Assembly (NCBI GenBank): GCA_002110485.1
Contig: MOWL01000090.1
Span: 682,001-746,000 of the forward strand
Reading direction: 5' to 3'
From: Emergomyces orientalis
Taxonomy: Eukaryota > Ascomycota > Eurotiomycetes > Onygenales > Ajellomycetaceae
DNA length: 64,000 nucleotides
The notes under the pieces were generated by a model that did no database searches, had not been told where the DNA came from, and worked only from the letters and a program-made list of their open reading frames with translations. Numbering within the stretch: position 1 is the stretch's first letter; every line of letters begins with the position of its first letter. Positions 8,869-20,905 of the stretch are shown in pieces. Both the position numbers and the translations under genes were made by a program.

Positions 8869-11070
8869 ATGAGTCGGGCTCTATTAAGGGGCATTCAATG
8901 CCATGCTTGCCGAAATAATGTAATTCGATCATTTGTCTCCGTTTCTGGCGCTGCAATAACGCCTCTATCAAGTGGTTCAGCTTCTACCGCTCAAACCCGT
9001 CCTCCACTCCTATCGCGAAACTTTTCATCCCAGCATGCGAAGCTATTCTCGAGCCAGCACCCGGACAATGCTGAACCGGCTGCCGATCCAGTATCTGAAA
9101 AGGGCACCGGGGAAGAGACTACCAAAAAATCAGAAGAACCCGAGGAACATATACCCTGGTACCTCCAAGAAGAAGTTGAAGACACAACACCACATCCCTC
9201 GAGAAAGCAACAGCCGCTACCCCCTCTTCCGGAGAGTCCCCCTCCAATTTTAGAAAATCTTCTTGAGCATATATCTGTCGACATTGGCCTCGACAATCTC
9301 AGTCTCCTGGATCTTCGCAAACTTGATCCTCCTCCTGCTCTCGGGGCAAATCTCATTATGATTTTCGGCAGTGCTCGAGGCGTGAAACATCTCAATGTGT
9401 CAGCGGATAGATTCTGTCGATGGTTACGTACTACCTATAAGCTACGGCCCGATGCCGATGGTCTCTTAGGCAGGAACGAGCTAAAGATCAAACTCCGAAG
9501 AAAAGCTCGTCGAGCTAAGTTAGCCAAGAGCGCCAAATCAACGCTCACGCAACCTGACGATGGTATTACAACGGGCTGGATATGTGTCGATGTGGGAACC
9601 GTTGAAGGCGGCCAGTTTCGCAAGCCAGAGGAGGAGCCCCAGAAAGTTGGTTTTGTTGGCTTCGGAACGGTTGTAGAGGGGACTCGGATTGTTGTGCAAA
9701 TGATGACAGAGGAGAAAAGGGAAGAAATTGACCTGGAAGGTCTCTGGCGTCGGACTCTCGAACGAAACTCTTTGGAGAATGAAGGTCTCCCGCAACCTCA
9801 GGCGGAAGAACCTCCAAAAGAGGCGGGTCTTATCCATGAACCTTCAATTGCTGCACAAGCTGACTTTAGCCATCGAGTTAGCAGCCATGCGCCCCAAATT
9901 TCAGTCAACTGTGAACAACGAAGGGGTATATCTACTAGGTCGTGTCTGCATCAAGCTCCCAAATCGACCACGGGGGATTTCGTCCCAACTAGCCGCGAGG
10001 GGGAAACCAAACCCCCGGCACAAAAATTTGACCCAACTTCCCTAACGTCGCTTTCCCGCTGGCACAGAAATATTTCACCGGACGAAGCGATCCGTGATCT
10101 AGGGCAAGGTGCGCATGACAAAAATTCTACGACCTTTCTACAACAATTTCACCAAGAACTCGCAAAAGCCCCTTCCGATCTAGCCTCTTCCCAAAGAATC
10201 AAACTTATGTGTACTGCAATTGTACTTCATCACCCCGGTTATAGCAAAACCGACCTCTTCGAGGCATTCCAAAAGCACATCCTCTCCAATTACGTTGTAA
10301 TGCGCCCCCAATTCCTACAGATTTTGGATGCGTTACTCTCATTCAAACCCGACCTAAGCTCGAATCCTCCCAGACTACTTCTTCCCAGCGCGGATATGCA
10401 ATTGGCATTACAAATCATAGACCACGTAGGGCTCAGAGGCGTCAAACTCCTCGACCCAACCATCGTCATAAAACTCTTTGCTGGCGTCTCATTTCGGGCA
10501 CAGGTTTACCCAGTAAACCGGGAGGATCTCCCCCATTCCACCGCCATCGGCAACCGGATTCCGGTTCCCCTTGATACGTTCGAGTCAGTGAAACGAATTC
10601 AAACGCGTCTCGCCATGGTCATAAAAGCCGCCAGAGTTACACTCACTACAAACCAGTATATGATCATACTTCGTGTGTTCTTCAACCAGGGAGAGTATTC
10701 GAAATTCTGGAATACATGGCAAGAAATAGCGCTGGCTGGGTTATCTCGAGATAAATCGCTTTATTTATTTCTTTTCCAACTCCACGCAGAATCAGATGGC
10801 TGGCAGCGTTGCTCGACGACCCTTTTTAACTGTATCCAGATGATGGAACAAGAAAATCCGCCAGTGCATATGGATGGCGAGCTCGCAAAAGCTATAGCGA
10901 AATGCTTTCCCGTCGCATGCCCAGATATACTAGAAAGAGTCGCGCGAAATGAACACGGTCCTTTGGTCAAAGTATGGCGCCAATGTCAGACCGTGATTGA
11001 AAATGAGGCAGGACGCGAGAGTATGCAGGATCCCACTGTGCCATATCTCGGTAATCCCTCAGCAAACTAG
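8869..11070 (+). CDS. ATP25: Mitochondrial ATP25 (RsfS-like plus OLI1 mRNA stabilising domain)
   Basis: A single exon. I start it at ATG 8869 (733 residues) because MSRALLRGIQCHACRNNVIR makes a better mitochondrial presequence than the product of the upstream in-frame ATG 8812 (752 residues). The N-terminal half holds the RsfS/Iojap-like fold, about residues 125-290: LLEHISVDIGLDNLSLLDLR, NLIMIFGSARGVKHLNVSAD, then WICVDVGTVEGGQ. The C-terminal half (about 380-715) is helical and matches the ATP25 mRNA-stabilisation region. In yeast the precursor is cleaved into two parts: the RsfS-like part assists the mitochondrial ribosome, and the C-terminal part stabilises the mRNA of ATP synthase subunit 9 (family knowledge). 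The long linker rich in Pro, Glu and Arg between the halves would fit such a cleavage region; that is inference. Confidence 0.88.
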   Translation: MSRALLRGIQCHACRNNVIRSFVSVSGAAITPLSSGSASTAQTRPPLLSRNFSSQHAKLFSSQHPDNAEPAADPVSEKGTGEETTKKSEEPEEHIPWYLQEEVEDTTPHPSRKQQPLPPLPESPPPILENLLEHISVDIGLDNLSLLDLRKLDPPPALGANLIMIFGSARGVKHLNVSADRFCRWLRTTYKLRPDADGLLGRNELKIKLRRKARRAKLAKSAKSTLTQPDDGITTGWICVDVGTVEGGQFRKPEEEPQKVGFVGFGTVVEGTRIVVQMMTEEKREEIDLEGLWRRTLERNSLENEGLPQPQAEEPPKEAGLIHEPSIAAQADFSHRVSSHAPQISVNCEQRRGISTRSCLHQAPKSTTGDFVPTSREGETKPPAQKFDPTSLTSLSRWHRNISPDEAIRDLGQGAHDKNSTTFLQQFHQELAKAPSDLASSQRIKLMCTAIVLHHPGYSKTDLFEAFQKHILSNYVVMRPQFLQILDALLSFKPDLSSNPPRLLLPSADMQLALQIIDHVGLRGVKLLDPTIVIKLFAGVSFRAQVYPVNREDLPHSTAIGNRIPVPLDTFESVKRIQTRLAMVIKAARVTLTTNQYMIILRVFFNQGEYSKFWNTWQEIALAGLSRDKSLYLFLFQLHAESDGWQRCSTTLFNCIQMMEQENPPVHMDGELAKAIAKCFPVACPDILERVARNEHGPLVKVWRQCQTVIENEAGRESMQDPTVPYLGNPSAN

Positions 11071-11369
11071 TTATATACCCCTATTAATTTTCCTGTAATA
11101 TGATGAGAAGTGCATGTATAATAAGATAGAACATTATAATCATAGAACGAAATTTTTGTAACTTACAGAATCTCATCTGTAAAATCGGGCTGATGAGTCA
11201 GCATATCTTCCACTCCAGCCCTATAACTAGTTTACCTCGGCTGTTTGCGATCAAGAGCTTCACTCCCAATGATATCGGAGAACTGCGCATCATCATGCTC
11301 AGTGTGAGCTGAGTCCTCTCCCTTTCTCTCTCCGGTACAAAGATAATTGAGGACATTAAATCTGCCATA

Positions 11370-12999
11370 ATGGAGTATATGTCCGCTCTACAGAACGACT
11401 TCGACGACTTCAAGCCGTCACTATTCGGTAAGCCAATCTCCCGCAAAACAAGCACATCATAGCAGGATATCAAAAATTCGACTCCCTTACCTGAGCCGCA
11501 TTCATGCAATCGATGCTAACCAATCCCCAGAAATCCTCTCAGAGCAACAACTTTCCGCACTCCTCCCACCCTCCCTCCGCTATATCCTCGCCGTCGCCAC
11601 CCACCGACACCCCCGCTACCTCCTCCGCGCCCTCAACTCCTACGACGAACTTTACGCTCTCCTCTCCCTTCTGGTAGAACGTTACTACCTCCGCACCTTC
11701 GGCGGCTCCTTCACAGAGAACTTCTACTCCCTAAAACGCGAACGCGTTCTCGCGACCAAAAATGGTGAAATCCCACGCGCCCAGCTCGGCGCGGCAGCCC
11801 CGGTCCGCGAAACGCTCAAGCTCAGCTCATCGGATATATGGAAGAATCTAGCCGTCATGGTCGGGATACCGTATCTGAAACGGAAACTGGATGAAGGATA
11901 CGATATCCACGCCGCTCCACATGCCGCGCTGGCCGCCAATGGAGGGGGGGGACCACGGTATAACCCGGACGACGACCTTCCGCATAACCCCACTGGGCGC
12001 CAGCGCCTCATGCACTACTATAAATGGTTCCTGCGGAACGTATACCCGTCGCTGAACGCGGCGTACTACTTTGGCATTTTAGCATTTAATCTGGCCTACC
12101 TGTTCGATAACACAAAGTACCCCTCGCCATTCCTATGGTTGATAGGCACTCGGATACGACGGCTGGGGCCTGCCGATCACGCTGCGATAGAGCTAGCTAC
12201 GCAGCCTCCAAAACCGAAGCTTAATACCCCTGGCACCCGACCCGGCGGTGCGTTGAGCTTCCTCAGCCCGCAGAATATATACCCGCATCTACTCGGATCG
12301 TTAAAGATCTTCCTCCCAACCTCCATATTCGCCCTGAAGTTTCTGGAGTGGTGGCACGCGAGCGATTTTTCGCGCCAACTCGCTCGCAAAGCGACAGAGG
12401 CACTTGACTTACCTGCCCCAGTCGTCTCGGGCATGTTATCGCCTACGGCAGTGACGGCGTCAGCATTGGCATCCAAGACCGAAAAAGCAGCAAGTGCCGG
12501 CCAGTTTTCCGAAAATCCTTCGCAGCCACAGACACATACTCCTAAACGCCCTAATCCACCCATCTCCTCAACATCCTACCTCCCCATCTTCACCGTACCA
12601 TTACCAGCCGTCGACCCGGCCGCCGCACTTTCAGATCCCACTGCTGCTGCCACTCAAACCCCCTGCCCCATCTGCCTCAATCCTCTCAATAACCCCACAG
12701 CCTGCCAGACTGGTTACGTTTTCTGCTACAGCTGCATCTTCCGCTGGATAAACGGGGAGCATGAGCGGCAGATTGACTTTATGAATGGGGAGGGCTCGGT
12801 GTGGGAAGACGAGGTCGATGATGATACAGAAGCAGGGGTGGGAGAGGAGCGCGGTCAGCATGAGGAAAAAGGGAAAGGGAATGATATGGATAATAAGATC
12901 AGTCGGGTTGGGAAGTGGGAGAGTGGGAAGGGGCGGTGTGCCGTTACTGGGCGGAGGGTGTTGGGTGGTTCGGAGGGATTGAGGAGGGTGCTTGTTTGA
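11370..12999 (+). CDS. PEX12: Peroxisome biogenesis RING protein PEX12
   Basis: Exons 11370-11427 and 11531-12999 join within a Glu codon to give 508 residues, starting MEYMSALQNDFDDFKPSLFE. The Pex2/Pex12 N-terminal domain is visible from ILSEQQLSALLPPSLRYIL through YYKWFLRNVYPSLNAAYYFG to LFDNTKYPSPFLWLIGTRIR, with hydrophobic segments that would cross the peroxisomal membrane. The C-terminal RING is CPICLNPLNNPTACQTGYVF followed by CYSCIFRWI. It lacks several zinc ligands, as is usual for Pex12. With PEX2 and PEX10 it forms the ubiquitin ligase that recycles the PTS1 receptor PEX5 (family knowledge). A Thr/Pro/Ser-rich loop (about residues 330-420) precedes the RING, and an acidic Glu/Asp/Gly stretch follows it. 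Same strand as ATP25, 299 bp downstream. Confidence 0.92.
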
Positions 13000-13719
13000 A
13001 TTTCTTTTGTATCAATTCTCTCTGAGGTAGGGTTGCGGGGGATGGATATTTGATACGTACCATACATATATCTAGACCGTTCTCCTCACATAACTACCTT
13101 TTAAGATATCACCACAATGCTTCATCATGTAATAGTATTCCGCTTCATCTTACAAATTCCAAAACTGCACGCCCACGGGTGAACCTCTCTTGCTCAATTA
13201 TATCTATTGCACAGTAATCTATGTTGTCTATATGCAAGAAAATAAGTTGTAAGAGCGCCAACCGGTGAGTCAATCAATCATCCACACCTCGCAAAATAGG
13301 GGAAGTAGGAGAGAAACCTGGAAGGCCCGTCGGGACGATCGAGACGAACAAAATTCAAGCCAAAAAGTAAAAAAAAAAAAAAAAAAGCCAGCCCGCATGG
13401 CGCATGGCACATTGGCACGGGCAAAACCCAATGTCAACAGAAAATTCTACTTACTTAGAAAACAAGACATATGTGCAGCTGTACCCCTATATATAAAAGA
13501 ACAAAACAAAGAAAAATATGAATATGTCATGCCATGAAAGAAAAGAAAAGAAAACCCCCCAACAACAAAATAAAAAAATAAAAAAATAAAAAACAAAGGG
13601 CACTAGTATATCTCGCTCAATGCAAAGCAGGAGAGAAAAGGGAGCAAACATATTAACATCCTTCCATTGATCCCCACCTCTTCCTTCCTACCAGCCAAAA
13701 AAATAGCCCTTTACTTCAT
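13000..13719. other. Convergent 3' intergenic region PEX12/LEU5
   Basis: A/T-rich with A-runs at about 13371-13386 and short AAAAAT repeats near 13570-13592. It should hold both 3' UTRs. No coding region is supported. Confidence 0.6.
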
Positions 13720-15170
13720 TTAAATCCCCAACCACCACTTCGACCTCTCATAAACAAAAAAGCTTATCGCCACCATAGGCACAACCTTCATGTACCCGAT
13801 CGTCAACCCAACCCAAAAACCTCTAAACCCTTTCTCCGCAAATATCTTCCTCCCCGTCTCCCCAATCCCCATCCGATGCCCATCCCCCACCGCACCGGCA
13901 ACCTGCATGCGCCGCCGGATGACTTCCAGCGGGTACGAGCTCGTCTGCGACACGAGGCCCGCCAGTGCGCCGGATAATAACTCGGCGGGGGCGGTTAGTT
14001 GGACGCGCTTGTAGGGTGGTGGCGCGTGGGAAGAGGATGGGGAGGAGGCGGGAGGTTTTTCGGAGTGGGGGATTGTGGTGTAGGGTGCTAGGGTGGGGTG
14101 GCGGAGCCAGTCGCCGACCGTGTCGTGGGTTAAGAAGGAGACGCCGGCGTAGGGAAGCATGCCGAGGAGGGTTGGAGAGAAACCGCGGTAGAAATTTGAC
14201 AGACCGTAGCGCGGGGCGGGGATGGGCTTATTGGAGGGGAGAGCGGATGTGGAAGATGTGAGCGGTTTTGATGATGTAGATGCAGCTGTGGCAGCAGCAG
14301 CAGTAGTAGTAGCAGTAGCAGTAGCAGATACCGTCCCAGGTCTATTCTCATTATAAATCTGCCGACAAATCCTCCTCAGCGATGAGCGGACATTGTGCTT
14401 TGTCTCAAACGCCAAGCGCACCCTCATCACCTCCAACGGATACGTGAAGAACACAGACGTCAACCCGGCCATACTGCCGCTAATCAGTCTGCGGAACGGC
14501 GTCTCCTTTTCCCGCGACGATATCACCACGGCGCGAATCTGCTCGTAGGCCAGGAACTTGATGGCGGCGTAAGGGAAAATGCGGAGCAGTGTTGCGGAGT
14601 GGCCCTTGAAAAGCCCTCGCACGCCTTCGTGACTATTTATGTCCTTCATGGCGCGCACGACACCGAACCAGCCGGTGGAGTATTTGGCGAATTGGGGGTT
14701 GGATGTTTGGAAGAGAATCTTAACGCGGTCCAGGGGGCCGACGACTGTTTTCGCCTGTGAAGGGTTTTCCATACGTGGTGATTAGCTTGGATGCAACTTT
14801 TAAACACAAACTTGAATTTACTCTCCGCTTGCAAAATAGAGAAAATGGAAAGAAAAAAAGAAGAAAAAAACAAATAAATACATACCGCACACCCCGCCAG
14901 ACCCCCCGCCAACCCGCTTCGAAGAATATAATCCAAGCTCCTCCTATCCAGCAGCTTAACATCCGCTTTCGCATCCGGAGTTCCAACTCCAACTCCTCCC
15001 GCTCCAGCGCCTTCCTTACTCCCTCCAATTTTACCCAACTGCTCTATATTCTCATGGTCAGTAGGACAAACCCTCGCAGGCGGAACGGTCGACGCATTTT
15101 CCTTCATCTTCAACATTTCCATCCTTACGTCCATGGGGGATCCGGATTCCGAAAACCGGTGGCGGTCCAT
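13720..15170 (-). CDS. LEU5: Mitochondrial carrier, LEU5/coenzyme A transporter type
   Basis: Exons 14886-15170 and 13720-14754 (intron GTATGT..CAG) give 439 residues. A stop codon directly precedes ATG 15170, which fixes the start. The splice restores the hallmark GLAGGLAGCAAKTVVGPLDR. Three carrier repeats are visible, with the Px[DE]xx[KR] motifs PLDRVK, YPLEVMR and YPLEVIRRR, which place it in the SLC25 family of the inner mitochondrial membrane. The GCAAKTVVGPLDRVKILFQ start and overall resemblance point to Leu5/SLC25A42-like carriers that import coenzyme A; the substrate is inferred from family. An insertion of about 45 residues rich in Ala, Thr and Ser, encoded by a CAG/TAG-type repeat (about 14285-14325), lies between repeats two and three. 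A second Pro/Ser-rich insertion follows (about 14010-14060). Confidence 0.88.
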
Positions 15171-15263
15171 CTATCAGCGCCGTGCGGCGGCGGAGGAGCT
15201 GGATCGTCAGCGATATGGTTCCGTGCCGTCGTCGTTGTTCTCGTGGCGGTGTTGTTTATGAGA

Positions 15264-15292
15264 GAGGAGGAGGAGGAGGAGGAGGAGGAGGG
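15264..15292. repeat. (GGA)n microsatellite
   Basis: About eight to nine GGA units, some 95 bp upstream of the LEU5 start, inside its likely leader or promoter. Confidence 0.85.
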
Positions 15293-15557
15293 AGAATGAG
15301 TGGAAGAAGAAGAACAAGCAAGGGGAATGCGTTTTGCGTTTGCGTGTGTGTGTATGTATATGTGATTGTGAGAGAGTATGCGTCTAGACTTGTATCCTAT
15401 CTGGTCTCGAGGACGTTTGGTCGTGGTAGTGGTCGTGTTCGTTTGCGAGTACTTTTTATCAAAATTCCCGAACCTCGGGTAACCTCCGTGATTCCAGGAA
15501 AACAAAATCCCAATCAATGGCACAGAGGACAGAATATTTTCCTCTTTAGTTTTTTAT

Positions 15558-15579
15558 TTATATATATATATATATATAT
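15558..15579. repeat. (TA)n microsatellite
   Basis: About 11 TA units bounded by T-runs. Confidence 0.85.
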
Positions 15580-17032
15580 TTTTCTTTTTTAACTATCCGT
15601 CCTCTTTTAACCTAAACTCACTACCGAATCATCGCTTCCTCCAGACGTACTAAAACACGAAGAGAACAGAACGCTTGCCTTTTTGTGGTGGGATGGGGAT
15701 GCGGATATGGCTAATCTTCGTCGTCGTCGGCATTTCTTCCTTGGCTTCCGTGTCCGCTGTCCAGTAGGTAAAAAAGGTTTTTGTGATATTGGGCTTCTTA
15801 GAGAATTAGCCTTCTACACAAATTGTAGCAAGGGTCATTGTTAGCAATCAATGCATCGTGCGGGGAGCAGAGCGGAGTTTTGTTAGGATCAAAATTAGCT
15901 GCGGCGGCGGGGGGCGGGAGTGAGGAAAAAAAAAACAGAGGAGGCCCATTGTATGTGAGGTATCGGCAAAAACGAAAGATACAACAAAATTACACCCTTA
16001 GGTAAGTGTCACGGGGGCATTCAATAATCGGCTGGCATCGGCTGACTACAAACTGTTTCTGGCAATGGGCCACGTGAGATATCGCCGAAGCAGCCTTGGC
16101 AGCGGCGGCGTATCGATTTTACGACGTATTATTACCCAAAAACGGGGGCGGGCGGGAATTGCCGAAAATTCGCCGCAGGGGGGAGAGAAACCAGCACGTG
16201 ATGGTAGATCATCCGTTAATGAGAGATGGATTGATGTTGATGGTGATATCGAACATGAGTAAAAAAATACAGAGCCATAGTACATATCGTGGTATACACG
16301 CATGTTATATGGATAGCTATTTTTTATTCAGGGTAAGTTAGATAAAACTCTTAACCCCCCCGGCATGAAAAACAAAGATGATCTATATAAATCTGTCGCT
16401 CAAATAAAATAAGTATAAATATGCCCAAGCGAAAAAAGAGAAAAAATTTTAAACCCACCACCCACCACCCGCCACCCTTATCCTTCAAGGTTTGTGTGTG
16501 TCGGTGTGTGTTCCTCTCACTTCCACAGCCCAAAAAAACATGTACCTTTACCCGTTTCCTATCTTTAAAGAATGGAGAAGAAAAAAAATCCCACCACCCA
16601 AAACTAACAGACGGTGCGCCCTCCGCCCTCCGCCCAAAACCAAAATAAATGCCAACAGTAATGATAATAGCAGTAATAGAAAGGCCAAGTCATATCAAAA
16701 AAAAAAGGGGGGGGTGGAAATAAACGCCTAGGTAATGCAATTGAAGCACGCCCAGCTAACAGAAAAACCCATGCCAGCACCATTTATAAAAAATATAAAA
16801 ACAAAATAAAAATAAAACCTCCAGAAAAACAAGGAGGGGGGGGATGAAGGGGAGAGAGAAGGAGAGAAAGAAGTGTGTCGGCTCTTGAGCCAGAAATTCA
16901 GCAGCGGGCTAAGCTCAGTGTCCGGACGACGCTCCACGGATTTAGTGATGGGTTAAGATGTCCCTTCGCCGTCACCCAGGGCGTATGTCATGTCGACGGC
17001 GGGAATAACAAAAAAATAATATATATATCTGC

Positions 17033-20000
17033 TCAAAATTGATACCTCGTCCCTTGCCTCGTAAGCGGCTTCCCCTGCCGATTCGTAACCTTACCCTCTT
17101 TTTCCCTCTCCTTCTCCTTCTCCCTCTCTTTCGTCTCATCCGCGACTGCCACCGAAACCGAAACCGTAGTCGTAGACCGCTTAGCTTTCTTTGTCGGCCG
17201 CCCCGGTTCGACATGCAAGTGCCCGTTCTCCCGCAACGCAGTCCCATTCTTCCATTTCAGACAGCGGTATCGGGCAGAAAGGTCCTCCTCGGTCGATGAT
17301 TTCATCCGGGTAGACATTCGCGTCGGCGCCGCTGCTGCCTCTGATTTTTCCTCCGACTCAGCTCTTTTCTTCTCATCAGCATTCTTGCCAACGTACTCCG
17401 CGCGATTCCTCATATACTTGGCGATGCTATCTCGATACAGCTGCAGTTCCTTGCGCAGCTTCACCTCCCGGACGCCGCGGGAGTCAAGCCAGCTGATAAG
17501 CTGATCGAGAGATTCTGGATCGTCATAGTAGCCCCATTCCAGCGCATTGGAGACACCCGTCGGACCCTCCTCGAGCTCTTTCCGCTCTCTTACTGTCATC
17601 TTGAACCGCTGGATGTACTCTTGATTTTCCTCATCAGGTAAATCAATAAAGCCGTCCCGTTCCATATCGTCAGGGCCCTGAACCCATAGTCGTCCATTCG
17701 CATAGTTAGCCGAAGCAGTAGAGCTGGTTGGGAGTCCCTCGTACGGCATCGCGTTCCGCTCAAACCAATAATATCGGTTCCAAAACCGGTCTTTACCCAA
17801 AACACGCGTTCGAGGGCAATCGGCCTCTCGCAAATCATTGTCCAGCACAGCAATCTGTTCCTCGTACGATTGGATTTTGGCCTTTTCTTCGTCGATTTTC
17901 TTCAGTACGCGCTGGTACTGCTTTGATCCTTTGGGCACCTTAGCGGCTTGTTCCTTCCTCTCCCGCTCCTCTTCTTGCCGTCGTTTGCGCTCTGCAGCCC
18001 TATCCGCTCCGCGGCGAAGCGATCTTGGCGGATGTGGGTCCTCATCGTCAGTGTCTCCAGCAGCTTCTGAGTCTTCATCCAAGCCGGACATTTTCACGTC
18101 CGCTAGTTCCTCCAACTCAGGAACGGGTGATGGGGGATTTTCAGGTTGAAGCTGTTTGCGCTCTTCATGTAATCGTCGAATCTCCTCAAGACTAGAAAAG
18201 GGTCAGCTGCTGTTTAAAAATTAAGAGAAACGTGAAAACGCCCTAATGCAACACATACCATGCTTTGCGAGCCCGTTGATAGTCAATTTTTTCTTTACGA
18301 AACTCGGTCATTTGATTACTGCACTCTTCGAGGTAATTCTTGATCGCCTTGGTTTCAAGGAGTAGCATACAGATAATTTGGAGAGCCTTCACCCGTAAAT
18401 TGACGTCGAGGGTTACATATTGTTCCTGCGCGGTGTTTTGAGTTGGTTCGCGGTCAAGCGGTGCCAAATGGGCCAGGATCTCATCGCAAGATTTCTGTAG
18501 TCGCGGTCGGTAGGATAGCCTATGAAGGAGTCCAACCATGACTAATTCCCAACCACCCTTTTTGAAGTCTCGCTTTCGTAGGCGATCGATCCACCCATAC
18601 TCCCCAAACATCTCCGCCGCGCGATGTATTTGCACTTCAGCTGTGGCAGAGCGGCTCCGTGATTCCAATTGTCGCTTCAAATTTTCTGCTTCAGCCTTTG
18701 CATAGCTGCTTCTAGTAGTTCTTCTGGGGGGTGTCGGTTCTCGCTCCGGCTCTTCACTTTCTTCTTCCTCTTCTTCGTCGCTTTCCTCTTCCTCAGATTC
18801 TTCGTCAGGAAGAGCGGGCAGTGAGATCTGAATAGCGCCATCCTGATCTTTCTCATCGTTCACCAGTGTCTTCAACACGGCACAATGTACTTCCACAAAC
18901 AGCTCACAGGTGACATCTTGAGAAGAAAACTGCATTGCCTCGACAAAATCATCGAATGTGAACGAGTCTAACTGAAGAACCTCGCAATATACATTGAGCG
19001 TGTTCCAGGTTTCGAGGAGAGGTCCGACAGATTCCATCTTGATGTCATCACTCAGTACGCTATCTTCCCGTGACGACTGTTCCAGCTGCTCCGAGAGCTG
19101 ATGATCAGGTAAGAATTTCACGGGAGGTCGTCGTTTATCGTCGTGGGAGGGAGGGATATCTAAATCCTCAATCGGGTATTTGATAGGGGGAGGAGGGGGT
19201 GGCGGTGGTGGGCCATTCTGAACAACGACGGAGAGACCGGGAAAGGAGTTGGCGTTATCTTCGGCTATTTGCCAGACTCCGCCCTGAGCGACACTTCGTG
19301 GAACAGCAAAGGAAGGATTTTCGTTCAATGCTCGTTGATATTCTAAATAATGGTCTTCCCTGGCTTTTGCGAGGTCCCGCACCGTGACTTTAGGCTTCTG
19401 TCCTTTGACGGCAGGCTTCAAATTCGGCCATCGCTGCTTGGAATAAAAGAACCCGAAGAGGCTTTCGTCCTCTTCCTTATCGGCAGCCACGTTAGCTTTC
19501 TTTCCTCCAACCTTATTTCCATATTGAAGGTGTTTCGGCACTTCAGTATCGATCCTATATTCCTTGGCGATATGGGGTTTGACCAGCCATGGCGCACCGG
19601 TCCACGACTCTCTTGTGACGGTATTTCTAATGAAGGAACGCAGCATTTGTTTGGTAAAGATTTTCCGGTCACGGACTAGGTGTTCATCGTCCAGCAATGC
19701 CTCCTCATTTGGTCGGTTTACCAATTTTACCAAATATCTCGATGACGCTCTTCTCTCTATAGAACCATCTTCGTTGATTAATTCGGGGAACCGGGCCTTT
19801 TCCCGAACAATACCCTGCAGGCGCGATCCATTGGTGAGGAGGACAGTAACACGTTCGCCAGGGTAGAAATCTTGTTTGAAGTCCTTCATTTTTCGTCAGT
19901 GACAAATACGAAACCTTCAACAATAAATCGGGAGGAGCATACTTCGAATACTTGGTCAACTATTGAGAACATTTAAATATTAGTTTCGGAGCTCGCTCTT

Positions 20001-20905
20001 ATAAACACCGGGAAACATGACATTACATACCAAGGCTGTCAATTCGCGAAATAGTTGAAAATTGAACTTTTCGCAAAACCGGTTCCTTCAGCGGCTCGGG
20101 GAAAGCGCTGTTCACTTCGCGCGAACCATCCGTCTGTTCCGCAGTTAGCAAGACAAATGCTTATATCACAAACGCAGTCATAATGACGGATATCGGTATG
20201 CGACGCACTTCACTTCTTAGAGCCTCAAAAAATGTGAGAGAGGAGTGACCCGTTATTTCGCAGATGAATCGTTTCTATATACCCAAAATATCGGTTCGTT
20301 TAGCATATCCGTCCTGGTTGAAGCGTACGAAGCTAACTGATCAAGGTCTAAGTTCTCCGGGAGAGCTAGGGAACGCGAGCGGGGAGGGGTTATATGGCCT
20401 CGAAGGGGTGGGGGTTCTTGTGTATGTACCTGTTTGTAGAAGTTCATCCTGTACAAGCGAAGCATGTCAGCAATTTGCGCCGCGCGTATAACAGAATATA
20501 CGAAAAAGAAAAGGAAAACAAAGACCAAAAGAGAAGAGAGTAAGAGGTTCACATAAAGTGTACGTACCGATGAAGGAATTGCTGATACTTAGTGAACACT
20601 TCATTTGTTTCGGGAATAACCCAGACCTGTATTTCCCGCAAAAAAAGAAGAGGAAAAAAAATGGGATTAGATATTTGTCCCCGCTACAATATTACAGCCG
20701 CAAACGAGGGGATAGGAAGCACATACCTCCTCGCTATCATCTTCAATGGTCGGCCGAGGGAGGTATTGAACGGGTTTGCGCTTGAACAGAACCTTAAAAT
20801 GAGAAATGTATCCCCGTTAACATACATTCCGCCATGGATTAACCAAAAATTTTCCAGCGGAAGAAAGCCGGTAGCAAAAGCGCAGGTGGAATCCGAACAT
20901 ACCAT
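17033..20905 (-). CDS. ITC1: ISWI complex subunit ITC1/Acf1 (WAC, DDT, WHIM domains)
   Basis: Nine exons: 20903-20905 (ATG alone), 20727-20792, 20568-20626, 20430-20448, 20209-20274, 20031-20133, 19943-19959, 18259-19883 and 17033-18191. They total 1038 residues with frame kept at every junction. The start reads MVLFKRKPVQYLPRP, as in other fungal Itc1 proteins. The WAC domain (about 24-100) contains VWVIPETNEVFTKYQQFL and KRFICEITGHSSLTFFEALR. The DDT domain (about 397-455) contains LLETWNTLNVYCEVLQLDSF. The WHIM motifs include LVMVGLLHRLSYRPRLQ and GKDRFWNRYYWFE. A Pro8 run and an acidic Glu/Asp stretch lie between them. Itc1 is the partner of the ATPase Isw2, contacting linker DNA and spacing nucleosomes for repression (family knowledge). 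Several exons are tiny. Confidence 0.92.

Larger units (their letters stand above)
15171..17032. other. Intergenic region, LEU5 leader to ITC1 3' side
   Basis: Contains a GGA repeat (15264-15292), a TA repeat (15558-15579) and several A-runs. CACGTG cores occur at 16071-16076 (in GGGCCACGTGAG) and near 16195. The open frames lack recognisable domains and are not annotated. Confidence 0.55.

Noticed and set aside
19705..19959. Continuous frame through ITC1 intron 7
   Set aside because: The spliced model (VDQVFE joined to DFKQDFYPGE) matches the family; the unspliced frame does not.
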